Below are positions 8,502 to 19,744 of a DNA stretch of 64,000 bases, in pieces. The notes under the pieces are model-generated. The model was not told where the DNA came from and did no database searches. It was given only the letters and a program-made list of their open reading frames with translations. The position numbers and the translations under genes are program-made. Numbering within the stretch: position 1 is the stretch's first letter; every line of letters starts with the position of its first letter. The DNA lies in the NCBI RefSeq assembly GCF_036227565.1, contig NZ_CP109460.1, positions 4,898,001-4,962,000 of the forward strand, given 5' to 3'. The stretch comes from Streptomyces sp. NBC_01454 (GTDB lineage Bacteria; Actinomycetota; Actinomycetes; Streptomycetales; Streptomycetaceae).

Positions 8502-8613
8502 TATTTCGTTGGACGATGGGCATCGTCGGCGGGGGCTCGGTTTCCGGCCGAGACGGCCCGAACCAGCCCGTGCCAGCCTTGTGCCTGCCCTGCACCAGCA
8601 AAGGGGTTCGACC

Positions 8614-9438
8614 ATGCACGACGCACCAACCTGGGATCCGCAGCAATACCTCCGCCACGCCGGGCACCGTACCCGTCCCTTCCTCGACCTCCTCGCCCGG
8701 ATATCGGACCTGCCCCGGCCCGGCCGGCCCGCCCGCATCGCCGACCTCGGCTGCGGCCCCGGAAACGTCACCTCTTTGCTCGCCTCCCGCTGGCCCGACG
8801 CGCACATCACCGGATACGACAACTCCCCGGAGATGCTCAAGGAGGCCGAGGCGCACGCCGGCCCCACCCCGGGCGGCGGTCACCTCGACTTCGCCCCCGC
8901 CGACGCCGCCGACTGGGCGCCCGAGGAGACCTACGACCTGATCGTGTCCAACGCGGCACTGCAGTGGGTGCCCAACCACCCCGATTCCTTCGCCCGCTGG
9001 ATCGACGCCCTCACCCCCGGCGGCACCTTCGCCTTCCAGGTCCCCGGCAACTTCACCTCGCCCAGCCACGCCCTCCTCGGCGAGCTGTGCGACGCCCCGC
9101 AGTGGCGTGAGCGGCTCACCACCCACGGCCGCCGCTACATCCACATCCTCGAACCGGGCGACTACCTGGAACGCCTCGCCGACCTCGGCTGCGCCGCCGA
9201 TGTGTGGGAGACCACCTACGTCCAGCTCCTGGCGGGCGAGGACCCGGTCCTCGACTGGGTCAAGGGCACCGCCCTGCGCCCCGTGCTGACCGCGCTGGAG
9301 AACGATCCACAGACCCGCGAGGCCTTCCTGGACGAGTACCGCGACGCGCTGCGCAAGGCCTACCCCACCGGCGCCCACGGCACCGTCTTCCCCTTCCGCC
9401 GCATCTTCGCCGTCGCCCGCAAACCGGCGGACGGCTGA
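8614..9438 (+). CDS. tam: Trans-aconitate 2-methyltransferase-like SAM methyltransferase
   Basis: 274 residues from the ATG at 8614, preceded by AAAGGGG (8600-8606). Class I Rossmann methyltransferase: motif I IADLGCGPGNVTSLL, the YDLIVSNAALQWV segment after the acidic motif, and GGTFAFQVPGNF. Length and motifs match E. coli Tam, which methylates trans-aconitate, an inhibitor of aconitase. The WDPQQYL opening is typical of the family. It is divergent from the MarR gene and followed 37 bases later by a VOC protein. The substrate assignment rests on family resemblance only. Confidence 0.8.
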   Translation: MHDAPTWDPQQYLRHAGHRTRPFLDLLARISDLPRPGRPARIADLGCGPGNVTSLLASRWPDAHITGYDNSPEMLKEAEAHAGPTPGGGHLDFAPADAADWAPEETYDLIVSNAALQWVPNHPDSFARWIDALTPGGTFAFQVPGNFTSPSHALLGELCDAPQWRERLTTHGRRYIHILEPGDYLERLADLGCAADVWETTYVQLLAGEDPVLDWVKGTALRPVLTALENDPQTREAFLDEYRDALRKAYPTGAHGTVFPFRRIFAVARKPADG

Positions 9439-9475
9439 CGCGCGACGCCCTTCCCCCGCCCGTGAGGAGCCGCCC

Positions 9476-9844
9476 GTGATCACCGGCCTCGACCACATCC
9501 AGCTCGCCGCACCCCCCGGCACCGAAGACGCCCTGCGCGCCTACTACGCGGACCTCCTCGGCATGACCGAGGTCCGCAAGCCACCGGCGCTCGCGGCCCG
9601 CGGAGGCTGCTTTTTCGAGGCCGGCACGGCCCGGCTCCACCTGGGCATCGAGCCGGACTTCCGGCCCGCCCGCAAGGCCCACCCCGGAATCCGCGTCCAC
9701 GACATCGACGCCTTCGCCACCCGCCTGACCACCGCCGGCGCCCCCGTCACCTGGGACACCCACCTCCCAGGCCACCGCCGCTTCTACTCCCTCGACCCGG
9801 TCGGCAATCGATTGGAGTTCCTGGAGCCGGTGGCTCACGACTGA
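9476..9844 (+). CDS. VOC/glyoxalase-fold protein
   Basis: 122 residues. GTG start with GTGAGGAG (9461-9468) upstream. Single vicinal-oxygen-chelate domain of paired beta-alpha-beta-beta-beta modules: GLDHIQLAAPPG carries the first metal His, RLHLGIE the next ligands, and NRLEFLEP the C-terminal Glu. Such proteins are small dioxygenases, lyases or resistance binders. Probably co-transcribed with the preceding methyltransferase. Its stop faces the minus-strand cluster that follows. Confidence 0.8.
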   Translation: MITGLDHIQLAAPPGTEDALRAYYADLLGMTEVRKPPALAARGGCFFEAGTARLHLGIEPDFRPARKAHPGIRVHDIDAFATRLTTAGAPVTWDTHLPGHRRFYSLDPVGNRLEFLEPVAHD

Positions 9845-9865
9845 GCGGGCCGGAGCGGTTACGCG

Positions 9866-10498
9866 TTACGGAATGGGATCGTCGGCGGTCAGGCTTCCCG
9901 GGAACTCGGCAAGGAATTCGGTGGCCGCGGGGAGCAGAAGCGTCCCCCACGAGCCGTCGACGAAGCCGATCTGCACATCGCCGCCACGCTGTCCCCGGCG
10001 ACGCGTCCACGCGATGGTGTCCCGCCGGAAACAGGGCCCCATTTCGTAGGCGTCACCGATTTTCACCCCCCAGCGACGGTTTTGCCAGTAAACGAATCGC
10101 AGGTTGCTTCCGGTGACCGCGATCGCGGTCACCACGCCACCGGTGCAAAGCGGCTGCGAGGCCGCCATGAGGCGCCCGGCCAGGCTTTCCCAGGTACCGA
10201 AGAAGCGATGGTTCCGATTCTGTGATGTCACCCGATAGGCGGGATCATCGCTGCCCTTCCCGGGGCTCGGCAAATCATTGATCACCACCTTCAGGATCAA
10301 CGCGAAGAACGAAAGGGCCCGGGCCCAGCCGTCCCCCGGCATACGGTGCCCGACCAGCACCTTTGGCCGCACCGCTTTCGGGGCGTCACCGCCCCCGGCG
10401 TCGCTGTGGTTGATATGGGTGACGACAAAAATTCCGGCGCCCTGCTCATCGGCGGGCAGCACCGCCCGCACTCGGTCGGCGATGTCATAGCGTTTCAT
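9866..10498 (-). CDS. Uncharacterised protein, last gene of T7SS-like cluster
   Basis: 210 residues, not recognised. No signal peptide or membrane segment is evident. It is rich in Trp, Gly and Arg, with a central segment around VVTAIAVTGSNLRFVYW that looks like a beta-sheet and a C-terminal GSWGTLLLPAATEFLAEF. It starts 13 bases after the stop of the 375-residue gene, so it is translated from the same message. By position it could be an immunity protein, chaperone or effector partner; this is inference. Base composition is lower in GC than the flanking genes. Confidence 0.6.
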   Translation of the reverse strand: MKRYDIADRVRAVLPADEQGAGIFVVTHINHSDAGGGDAPKAVRPKVLVGHRMPGDGWARALSFFALILKVVINDLPSPGKGSDDPAYRVTSQNRNHRFFGTWESLAGRLMAASQPLCTGGVVTAIAVTGSNLRFVYWQNRRWGVKIGDAYEMGPCFRRDTIAWTRRRGQRGGDVQIGFVDGSWGTLLLPAATEFLAEFPGSLTADDPIP

Positions 10499-10511
10499 TC
10501 GGCCCTCGATT

Positions 10512-11639
10512 TCATCCGAAAGTGGACTCGGTCACGGAAGCGCGGAGAGAACGATTGCAAGGAGAGATGACTTCCGTTGTGACCTGCTCGGTGCATTCGG
10601 TTGCGACGAGAGTGAACCGGTAGCCCGCGCGCGCGTCGTCGCCTACTTCCCAGCCGCGGATCGCATTGTCTCCGTTGAATACTTCTGATTCCCATCCGAG
10701 GGTGGCAGGCAAATCCGCAACACGCGAGAGGGCAGCAGAAATATCGACCTGCTGTGGAAACTCCATACGCCAGTCATGCGTGGCGGAGCACGGAGTCCGC
10801 AAGCCCTTGTCCCAGCATTCCTGGCAGGTGATCGGGCTGACTCGCTCGCCGCCCCTCATGCGCCCTCGAACACCCAGAGCATCGAGGAGTCGGCTGGAGT
10901 ACCAATACAGTTCCTTCTTGACTGATTCATCCGCCTCCAGTGCTACCGGAGCGGACTGACGCATAGAGCGATAGTCCGCGACTTCCTGGTCGGTTCCCCA
11001 ATCGATCGTGTTGAGGATCTCGTGGAACAGCTCGGCATGCAATTCCCAGTCCAAGCTTGCCGGAGAGCTGAGCTCGAATATCAGCATCTCGCTGGTGCTG
11101 GGAAGGGGAATGTAGGACTGGATCTGTGACTGCTGCACAGTCAGTTCACGCCCTGAGACCGACCAGTCCGCATCGATGACGAACTCGGATGTGCCCGCAC
11201 GTATGAGGGCTTGACCACATGCCAACTCGACGGTTCGATATTCGTCGTCGGGGAACTTCAGTTCAAGAACACCTTGCGTTGTGCGGAGCAGCGCTGCGTC
11301 GTCTTCGCTCTCGTGCCGCACCTGGCTGACAACGATGGTGGAGAGACTTGGCCGTTCTTCCACCTCGAGCAGGCAGAGACCGGCGTAAATGACGTCGGCG
11401 GCAGCCATGGGTTCGAGCTGTGCCGAGACCCCCAGGGCGAAGCGGTACTGGAACTCCGCGGGGTGTTCCGGAAGAATTTCCGTCACCAGCGCGTACAGTT
11501 GTTCCGCTGCAGTCTCGTCATCTGCCGCCGTTACGGGAAGTTCGTGCACGAACGGCGGCATGATCCATCCAATATTGAGTTTGAGCGGCCGTCGCGCAGC
11601 TGCGGCCGGGTTCGCCACCTCGTCTCCGGTAATGTTCAT
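10512..11639 (-). CDS. Uncharacterised two-part protein in T7SS-like cluster
   Basis: 375 residues from the ATG at 11639 (AAGGA at 11651-11655 on the minus strand); a TTG one codon earlier is less likely. The N-terminal part of about 230 residues ends in a SELFHEILNTIDW-like amphipathic segment that I associate with actinobacterial proteins encoded next to WXG genes. The C-terminal part carries a Cys-rich motif (CQECWDKGLRTPC), possibly metal-binding. No catalytic signature is seen. The first part may be a T7SS chaperone-like domain and the second a separate module, but neither is established. Confidence 0.6.
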   Translation of the reverse strand: MNITGDEVANPAAAARRPLKLNIGWIMPPFVHELPVTAADDETAAEQLYALVTEILPEHPAEFQYRFALGVSAQLEPMAAADVIYAGLCLLEVEERPSLSTIVVSQVRHESEDDAALLRTTQGVLELKFPDDEYRTVELACGQALIRAGTSEFVIDADWSVSGRELTVQQSQIQSYIPLPSTSEMLIFELSSPASLDWELHAELFHEILNTIDWGTDQEVADYRSMRQSAPVALEADESVKKELYWYSSRLLDALGVRGRMRGGERVSPITCQECWDKGLRTPCSATHDWRMEFPQQVDISAALSRVADLPATLGWESEVFNGDNAIRGWEVGDDARAGYRFTLVATECTEQVTTEVISPCNRSLRASVTESTFG

Positions 11640-11700
11640 CAAAATTCCGATCCTTCAGCCAACTGGGCGGACAAATGGGCACGACGCATCCGAGCTGCGT

Positions 11701-12885
11701 CTAGTCGTCGTTTCCGGCGGACTGGCTCGACATTTCCTTCGCGGCGCCGTGAATGAAGGATCCTGCCTTGATTGGTAGTTGGATTCCGGCCTCGATCTTG
11801 GTCGGGATCTTGCCCTCCGGAAAATTAAATCTCTTGTTAAGGGCCCAGTTGATCCCCTTCTGTGTGAGGGGTTGGCGAATACCTTCAGAGAATTTCGCGG
11901 CGGCTTGTATACCCTCCCCTGCGGCCTCGGCGCCGCGGGCTGTCTTGATCCCGGCGACGGCCGTTTTCGCGATGCCCCCCACTCCCGGAATGACTCCGAG
12001 GGCATCCAGCCCGACCTTCCAGCCCGGCGTTCCGTTGCCGCGGGCGTTCCCCATCCAATGGCCTGCCATGGCACCGGCAGCACACACGGCTGAGGCGCCG
12101 GCGAGCACGCCGCCCGCGACCGTTCCGACGACTGGGACGAACTCACACGCCAGCGCCGCCGCAGCCAGTCCTGCAGAGATCGTCGAGAGCAGATCCGCAT
12201 GCTCGACCAGCCAGTCTTTGAACCCGCGCCAGGCGCTCTTGAGGCCGTCCACCGCGCGGTTCCACCAGTGAATGTCCGGCGGGTGGTTCTCCGACGCTTT
12301 CAGGATTGCCCGCTCGGCTTCGCCTGCTCGGTCCTTCCACTGGGCATGGATCCGCTCGGCCTCACGGATGAGATGTTCCAGCTTGTCCTTGGAGGAGTCG
12401 GCCCTGTTGCGGGCCGCGTCCATCGCGTTGTCCATCCGCTTGGCTTGGGCCGGTTCCATCGGCTGGCCGAAGTACGGCTCGTACTGCCGGTAGACATCGT
12501 TGAAATGATCGAGGTCGGACTCAGCCTGCTTGCGGGCCGTGGCCGCCTCGGTTTCGACCTTCCCGGCCTTGTCCTGGAATTCCTGCAGGTGACTGTGCCA
12601 GCCGCGTAGAGCTTTCGCGCAATCGTGCATGGATTCGCCGCCTTGGCGGAGGTACTTGGGGAGCTCGCCGAGCTTCTTCGCAAAGTTCTGCGCTGCCTGC
12701 CCCTCCCAAGCGCCGTCGCTTCTGCCGACCGACTTGAGCAGGTGGTCCAGCTCGTCGAGCTCGTCGCCCACGGACTTTACATCCGAGGCGAGCGCCTGAA
12801 TTGCATGCAGATCTCCCTTGGCCGGATTGAATCCCACGCCGGGCCAAGCCGAATCATCGTCGATAAACACGCTGCGCCAGGACAT
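11701..12885 (-). CDS. WXG-domain putative T7SS-secreted protein
   Basis: 394 residues from the ATG at 12885, with AAGGGGGG as a strong ribosome site. An N-terminal helical WXG-type domain (about 1-110) has Trp60-Glu-Gly62. A long coiled-coil stretch (105-200) follows, then an Ala/Gly-rich hydrophobic hairpin (about 231-280) and a glycine-rich GVIPGVGGIAKTAVAG segment (297-312) that in related proteins precedes a toxin domain. Here only about 75 residues follow (NKRFNFPEGK onward, codons such as CTT, AGA, TTT, AAT), with no recognisable toxin fold. It is either a structural T7SS substrate or an effector with a very short C-terminal module. Confidence 0.75.
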   Translation of the reverse strand: MSWRSVFIDDDSAWPGVGFNPAKGDLHAIQALASDVKSVGDELDELDHLLKSVGRSDGAWEGQAAQNFAKKLGELPKYLRQGGESMHDCAKALRGWHSHLQEFQDKAGKVETEAATARKQAESDLDHFNDVYRQYEPYFGQPMEPAQAKRMDNAMDAARNRADSSKDKLEHLIREAERIHAQWKDRAGEAERAILKASENHPPDIHWWNRAVDGLKSAWRGFKDWLVEHADLLSTISAGLAAAALACEFVPVVGTVAGGVLAGASAVCAAGAMAGHWMGNARGNGTPGWKVGLDALGVIPGVGGIAKTAVAGIKTARGAEAAGEGIQAAAKFSEGIRQPLTQKGINWALNKRFNFPEGKIPTKIEAGIQLPIKAGSFIHGAAKEMSSQSAGNDD

Positions 12886-12929
12886 GCGTTTCCCCCCTTG
12901 ATTGGTGTATTCGAATATCGATCCGATGA

Positions 12930-13220
12930 TCAGTGCTTGCCCAACATTTTGGCGTTCTCTTCTTCGCCTGCCTTGTAGGCGTCCAAGGTTGCTTTGAGCC
13001 TGTCGTGAATATCCTTGGCGGCATCCGCGATCCGCTTGATGCCGTCCCCCCACTGGTCCTGGAATTCATCGCAGGCATCGTCGAGTCCCTCGGTCCCCAA
13101 AGCTTTCGGGCCAACCTGGTTGAGGCGCTTCTGTGCGTCCCGCATGCGGTCATCGGCACTTGAGAGCTTATTAAGCATTCCTTGTACGCGTTCGACATCG
13201 ATTTTAAAGTCTGACGGCAT
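12930..13220 (-). CDS. Small WXG100-superfamily (ESAT-6-like) protein
   Basis: 96 residues, all helical: two helices (about 8-40 and 46-85) joined near a WGDGI turn at 57-61, a variant of the WxG hairpin. The C-terminal Tyr82-x3-Glu86 fits the YxxxD/E export signal of type VII secretion. The ATG at 13220 follows AGGGG. It is the first gene of the four-gene minus-strand cluster and probably partners the 394-residue WXG protein. No EccC or other T7SS core gene is present in this window. Confidence 0.8.
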   Translation of the reverse strand: MPSDFKIDVERVQGMLNKLSSADDRMRDAQKRLNQVGPKALGTEGLDDACDEFQDQWGDGIKRIADAAKDIHDRLKATLDAYKAGEEENAKMLGKH

Positions 13221-13566
13221 ATTGAAATTTCCCCTCCGTGTCCCGTCGGTGCTGTAATTATTTGCCCGTATATCTTTCGCATCGGATCATTGAGGCAGCA
13301 AAAGAACGCTTAAGCTCCTGCCGATGTTGCGAAACGTGCTCCCGCGCTTTGGATCACCGTATCGCGACGCGGCTGGAAGGAGGGGAATCGCTGTGACCGA
13401 AAATGGCCGGGATGGGGCGATGGGGGCAGGGAGGAATGGCGGGTGAGGGCTCGCGCTTTTCTCGGAAATATCCGGCATTGTGGCCCGCCGGGCGGAAATG
13501 AGGGCAGGGCGGTGCCAGAAGTGGGAGGGGCGGGAAGTGAAGGCGAGGGGCGAGCCGGGCCGCAGC
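13221..13566. other. Intergenic region upstream of WXG cluster
   Basis: The part next to the WXG start is AT-rich (GCTGTAATTATTTGCCCGTATATC, seen in two halves around 13250-13274) and probably holds the cluster promoter, with a TATACG hexamer on the minus strand at 13267-13272. The rest, up to the TetR stop, shows no gene or strong hairpin. Confidence 0.4.
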
Positions 13567-14253
13567 TCAGTTCTTGCGATGCCCTATCAATCGTGGCCGG
13601 GCCTCCAGGTTGCCCAGGCCGTGCCAGGCGAGGTTCACCAGATGGGCCGCCACCTCGGCCTTCTTCGGCTTGCGGGTGTCGACCCACCACTGGCCGGTCA
13701 GGGCGACCATGCCGACCAGGGCCTGGGCGTAGAGCGGTGCCAGCTTCGGGTCGAAGCCGCGGGCCTTGAATTCCAGGCCCAGGATGTCCTCGACCTGGGT
13801 GGCGATATCGCTGATCAGGGAGGCGAAGGTGCCGGTCGACTGGGCCACGGGGGAATCGCGGACCAGGATGCGGAAACCGTCGGTGAAGGTCTCGATGTAG
13901 TCGAGCAGCGCGAACGCCGCCTGTTCGAGGAGTTCGCGGGGGTGGCCGGCGGTCAGCGCGCCGGTCACCATGTCCAGCAGCTGCCGCATCTCGCGGTCCA
14001 CGACCACCGCGTACAGGCCCTCCTTGCCGCCGAAGTGCTCGTAGACCACCGGCTTGGAGACCCCGGCCTTGGCCGCGATCTCCTCCACCGACGTGCCCTC
14101 GTAGCCCCGCTCGGCAAAGAGCGTGCGACCGATGTCCAGCAGCTGCTCCCGGCGCTCCGCCCCGGTCATCCGGACCCTGCGGACCCGCCGGGTCCCCGGA
14201 GCCGGGGACGGCTTGCCCTTGCTGTTGCTCGCGCTGCTGTCGTCGATCGCCAC
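13567..14253 (-). CDS. TetR-family regulator, likely of the desaturase
   Basis: 228 residues. After a basic, low-complexity N-terminus (1-30) comes the HTH: RREQLLDIGRTLFAERGYEGTSVEEIAAKAGVS and KPVVYEHFGGKEGLYAVVVD. The C-terminal half is the helical ligand and dimer domain. It lies immediately downstream of the fatty-acid desaturase on the same strand (22 bases apart). In actinobacteria such pairs control unsaturated fatty-acid synthesis. The 17-bp palindrome upstream of the desaturase is its best candidate operator. Confidence 0.85.
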   Translation of the reverse strand: MAIDDSSASNSKGKPSPAPGTRRVRRVRMTGAERREQLLDIGRTLFAERGYEGTSVEEIAAKAGVSKPVVYEHFGGKEGLYAVVVDREMRQLLDMVTGALTAGHPRELLEQAAFALLDYIETFTDGFRILVRDSPVAQSTGTFASLISDIATQVEDILGLEFKARGFDPKLAPLYAQALVGMVALTGQWWVDTRKPKKAEVAAHLVNLAWHGLGNLEARPRLIGHRKN

Positions 14254-14275
14254 CCGTCAATCATGCCTTCCCTGG

Positions 14276-15280
14276 TTACCGCCGGGAGTTACCCCCGGCG
14301 GCCGCCGCCGTGCGGCGGGCCTCCAGCCGGGACGCGTCCGGCCAGCGGACGTCGTAGGCCCAGCCCGCCTTCTCGAACCAGCGGATGATCCGGGCGCTGG
14401 AATCCAGCTGCCCCTTCAGGACGCCGTGCCGGGCGCAGGTGGGGTCCGCGTGGTGCAGGTTGTGCCAGGACTCGCCGCAGGACAGGACGGCCAGCCACCA
14501 GACGTTCCCGGAGCGGTCACGGGACTTGAAGGGGCGCTTGCCGACGGCGTGGCAGATGGAGTTGATCGACCACGTGACGTGATGCAGCAGCGCGACCCGG
14601 ACGAGGGAACCCCAGAAGAACGCGCTCAGCGCACCCTGCCAGGACCAGGTCGCCAGGCCGCCCACCAGCGGCGGGATCAGCAGCGACACCGCCGTCCACA
14701 GGACGAACTGGCGGGAGACCGAGCGGATCGCCTCGTCCTTGACCAGGTCCGGTGCGTACTTCTGCTGCGAGGTCTGCTCCTCGTCGAACATCCAGCCGAT
14801 GTGCGCCCACCACAGCCCCTTCATCAGGGCGGGCACCGTCTCGCCGAAGCGCCACGGGGAGTGCGGGTCGCCCTCGGCGTCGGAGAACTTGTGATGCCTG
14901 CGGTGGTCGGCCACCCAGCGCACCACCGGCCCCTCCACGGCCACCGACCCCATGATCGCCAGCGCGATCCGCAGCGGGCGCTTCGCCTTGAAGGCGCCGT
15001 GGGTGAAGTAGCGGTGGTAGCCGATCGTGATGCCGTGGCAGCCGATGTAATACATCGCTGTCATCAGCGCCAGGTCCAGCCAGCTCACCCCCCAGCCCCA
15101 GGCCAGTGGCACCGCGGCCACCAGCGCCACGAACGGGACGATGATGAAGAACAGCAGGGTGATCTGCTCGATCGATCGGCGCTGCTCGCCGCCCAGCGTC
15201 GCGGACGGCAGGCCGCTGCCGGCGACGGAGGAATCGGCAGGAATCGGGGGGTCTTCTACGGCTTCAGGACCAGCGGTCAT
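14276..15280 (-). CDS. Membrane acyl-CoA/fatty-acid delta-9-type desaturase
   Basis: 334 residues from the ATG at 15280. Integral-membrane di-iron desaturase with all histidine boxes: HRYFTH (89-94), HRRHH (126-130) and HNLHH (273-277), plus hydrophobic spans near 41-80, 104-118, 191-215 and 217-236. It would introduce a double bond into acyl-CoA using O2 and reduced ferredoxin or a similar donor, tuning membrane fluidity. It precedes the TetR gene in a probable operon. A promoter with an overlapping operator is visible upstream. Confidence 0.9.
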   Translation of the reverse strand: MTAGPEAVEDPPIPADSSVAGSGLPSATLGGEQRRSIEQITLLFFIIVPFVALVAAVPLAWGWGVSWLDLALMTAMYYIGCHGITIGYHRYFTHGAFKAKRPLRIALAIMGSVAVEGPVVRWVADHRRHHKFSDAEGDPHSPWRFGETVPALMKGLWWAHIGWMFDEEQTSQQKYAPDLVKDEAIRSVSRQFVLWTAVSLLIPPLVGGLATWSWQGALSAFFWGSLVRVALLHHVTWSINSICHAVGKRPFKSRDRSGNVWWLAVLSCGESWHNLHHADPTCARHGVLKGQLDSSARIIRWFEKAGWAYDVRWPDASRLEARRTAAAAGGNSRR

Positions 15281-15323
15281 GGTGTCCCTCGTCGGGGGCT
15301 CGGGGGCACGGCTACGGCTACGG

Positions 15324-15340
15324 AACCGTAACCTACGGTT
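15324..15340. promoter_or_regulatory. 17-bp operator palindrome upstream of desaturase
   Basis: AACCGTA (15324-15330) and TACGGTT (15334-15340) form a perfect 7-bp inverted repeat with a 3-base spacer, 43 bases upstream of the desaturase start. On the minus strand a CATACT -10-like hexamer (15346-15351) and TTGCCC (15368-15373) with a 16-base spacer would place the transcription start on this repeat. It fits a TetR repressor site. Confidence 0.65.
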
Positions 15341-15580
15341 TCGTAAGTATGGCAGTGCCGCCGTCACGGGCAAGGCCGTGACAGGCGCCACACCTGCCGG
15401 CGCCGCGGCAGATGCCCACCAAGCGGACGGTGTGATTCTCCGACGCTGGGCAGACCTATCCTGGGGACGTCGGACAGCGCGGTCCGCACCCGCCCGCATC
15501 AGACCAGCCCATCCGTCGCCCGTCACCCCTCATGCCAGAGCCGCGGCGCGACGTCCCTGATCGCTGCAAGGAGCGCACCT

Positions 15581-18343
<2,763 letters not shown>

Positions 18344-18365
18344 CCTAGCACCCCGGCAACAGCAC

Positions 18366-18401
18366 GGCGGCCCGTCCTCTCACCGGAGAGGACGGGCCGC
18401 C
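18366..18401 (+). terminator. ppc terminator
   Basis: A perfect 16-bp stem (18366-18381 with 18386-18401) and four-base loop ACCG lies 22 bases after the ppc stop and just before the convergent minus-strand gene, so it may serve both directions. Confidence 0.85.
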
Positions 18402-18413
18402 GCCGTTCATGCC

Positions 18414-18938
18414 CTACATCGCCGCGAAGGCCGCGCCCAGCAACACCGCCCCCAGCAGCCCCATCACCCACGCCGTACGCCGCAGCCGCATCCCTCCGGC
18501 CACCACCAGCGCCGCCAGCAGCAGCGCCCCGGCGAACGGCACCCACGCATGCAGGATCCCGGCCGTCCCGGCCCGCACCGCATGCGTCGTCCCCGGCTCG
18601 ACCACCACCTCGACCCGCTCGCCCTTCTCGGGCGCGGCCGCCTGCGCGATCGTCACCTTCGGCCGCCGCCGGCCGTCACCGCCCGTCGGCTCGTAGGGTC
18701 CCGTGCACCGCTCACCCGCACACGCCGACACCGTCATCAGCCCGCGCTCCCGCGCCTTGACGAGCATCGCGTACTGCGCCGTGTGCCATGACGTCCACAC
18801 CCCCGCCACCAGCAACAGCAAGGCCAGCAGCCCCATCACGGCGACCCTGGCGACGAGCAGCGCCCCGTAAGCACTCTCACCGACCCGGCGGGTACGACTG
18901 CGTTTGACCGAACGGGTGCGCGTACTGCTTCTGGGCAT
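18414..18938 (-). CDS. Two-TM membrane protein of unknown function
   Basis: 174 residues from the ATG at 18938; a longer form from 18974 adds 12 residues. The very basic N-terminus (RSSTRTRSVKRSRTRR) is followed by a membrane helix (about 30-52), an extracytoplasmic loop of about 90 residues with a Cys pair (CAGERC) and beta-like segments, and a C-terminal hydrophobic hairpin (about 128-174). I do not recognise the family. Its place between ppc and pth seems conserved in Streptomyces (from memory). Confidence 0.65.
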   Translation of the reverse strand: MPRSSTRTRSVKRSRTRRVGESAYGALLVARVAVMGLLALLLLVAGVWTSWHTAQYAMLVKARERGLMTVSACAGERCTGPYEPTGGDGRRRPKVTIAQAAAPEKGERVEVVVEPGTTHAVRAGTAGILHAWVPFAGALLLAALVVAGGMRLRRTAWVMGLLGAVLLGAAFAAM

Positions 18939-19017
18939 GGCGGCGATCCTTGGCCATGCATCAGCGCCCGTCAACCTCCGACAACGGTTCGTGGGCCCCT
19001 GACCCCCGCTGTCCCAT

Positions 19018-19605
19018 TCAGGAGTTGTAGGTGCTCTGCGCCCGTTCCAGACCGTCGACGATCAGCGTTTCCACTGCATCCGCGGCGCGGTCCACGAAGT
19101 AATCCAGTTCGCGCCGTTCGGCCGAGGAAAAGTCCTTCAGCACGAAATCCGCCACCTGCATACGGCCCGGCGGACGCCCGATCCCGAACCGGATCCGGTG
19201 GTACTCCGCACCCAGGGATTTCGTGATCGACTTCAGACCGTTGTGGCCGTTGTCGCCGCCGCCCAGCTTGAGCCGCAGCGCACCGTAATCGATATCCAAC
19301 TCATCATGAATGGCAATGATGTTGGCGAGTGGCACCTTGTAGAAATCCCGAAGTGCCGTGGTCGGCCCGCCCGATACATTCATGTACGAGGACGGCTTGG
19401 CCACCACCACCCGCCGGCTGCCCGGTCCCGGCGCACCGCAGCGGCCCTCCACCACCTGGGCCCTCGCCTTGTGCGCCTTGAAACGGCCCCCCATTCGCCC
19501 CGCCAGCAAATCCGCCACCATGAAGCCCACGTTGTGGCGATTTCCGGCATACTCCGGGCCCGGATTACCCAGCCCCACGACCAGCCACGGATCCGCGTCC
19601 GACAT
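19018..19605 (-). CDS. pth: Peptidyl-tRNA hydrolase
   Basis: Releases peptides from tRNAs that drop off the ribosome. 195 residues from the ATG at 19605 ([16 protein letters not shown]), with GGGAG upstream. Motifs: [18 protein letters not shown] with catalytic His24, [10 protein letters not shown] and [10 protein letters not shown] carrying the conserved Asp, and [12 protein letters not shown]. It lies downstream of rplY on the same strand, the common actinobacterial pair. Confidence 0.95.
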   Translation of the reverse strand: MSDADPWLVVGLGNPGPEYAGNRHNVGFMVADLLAGRMGGRFKAHKARAQVVEGRCGAPGPGSRRVVVAKPSSYMNVSGGPTTALRDFYKVPLANIIAIHDELDIDYGALRLKLGGGDNGHNGLKSITKSLGAEYHRIRFGIGRPPGRMQVADFVLKDFSSAERRELDYFVDRAADAVETLIVDGLERAQSTYNS

Positions 19606-19744
19606 TCCGTCACTCCCACATCCCGCCGACCGCCGCCGGCCCCGACCGCAATTGCCCATGAAACAGCCCAACCGCCACCCCGCACCCAAAGGCGCGCGGC
19701 GGCGGTTGGACGACTCGCTGAGAAATCTACCCAGCGGAAACGAC

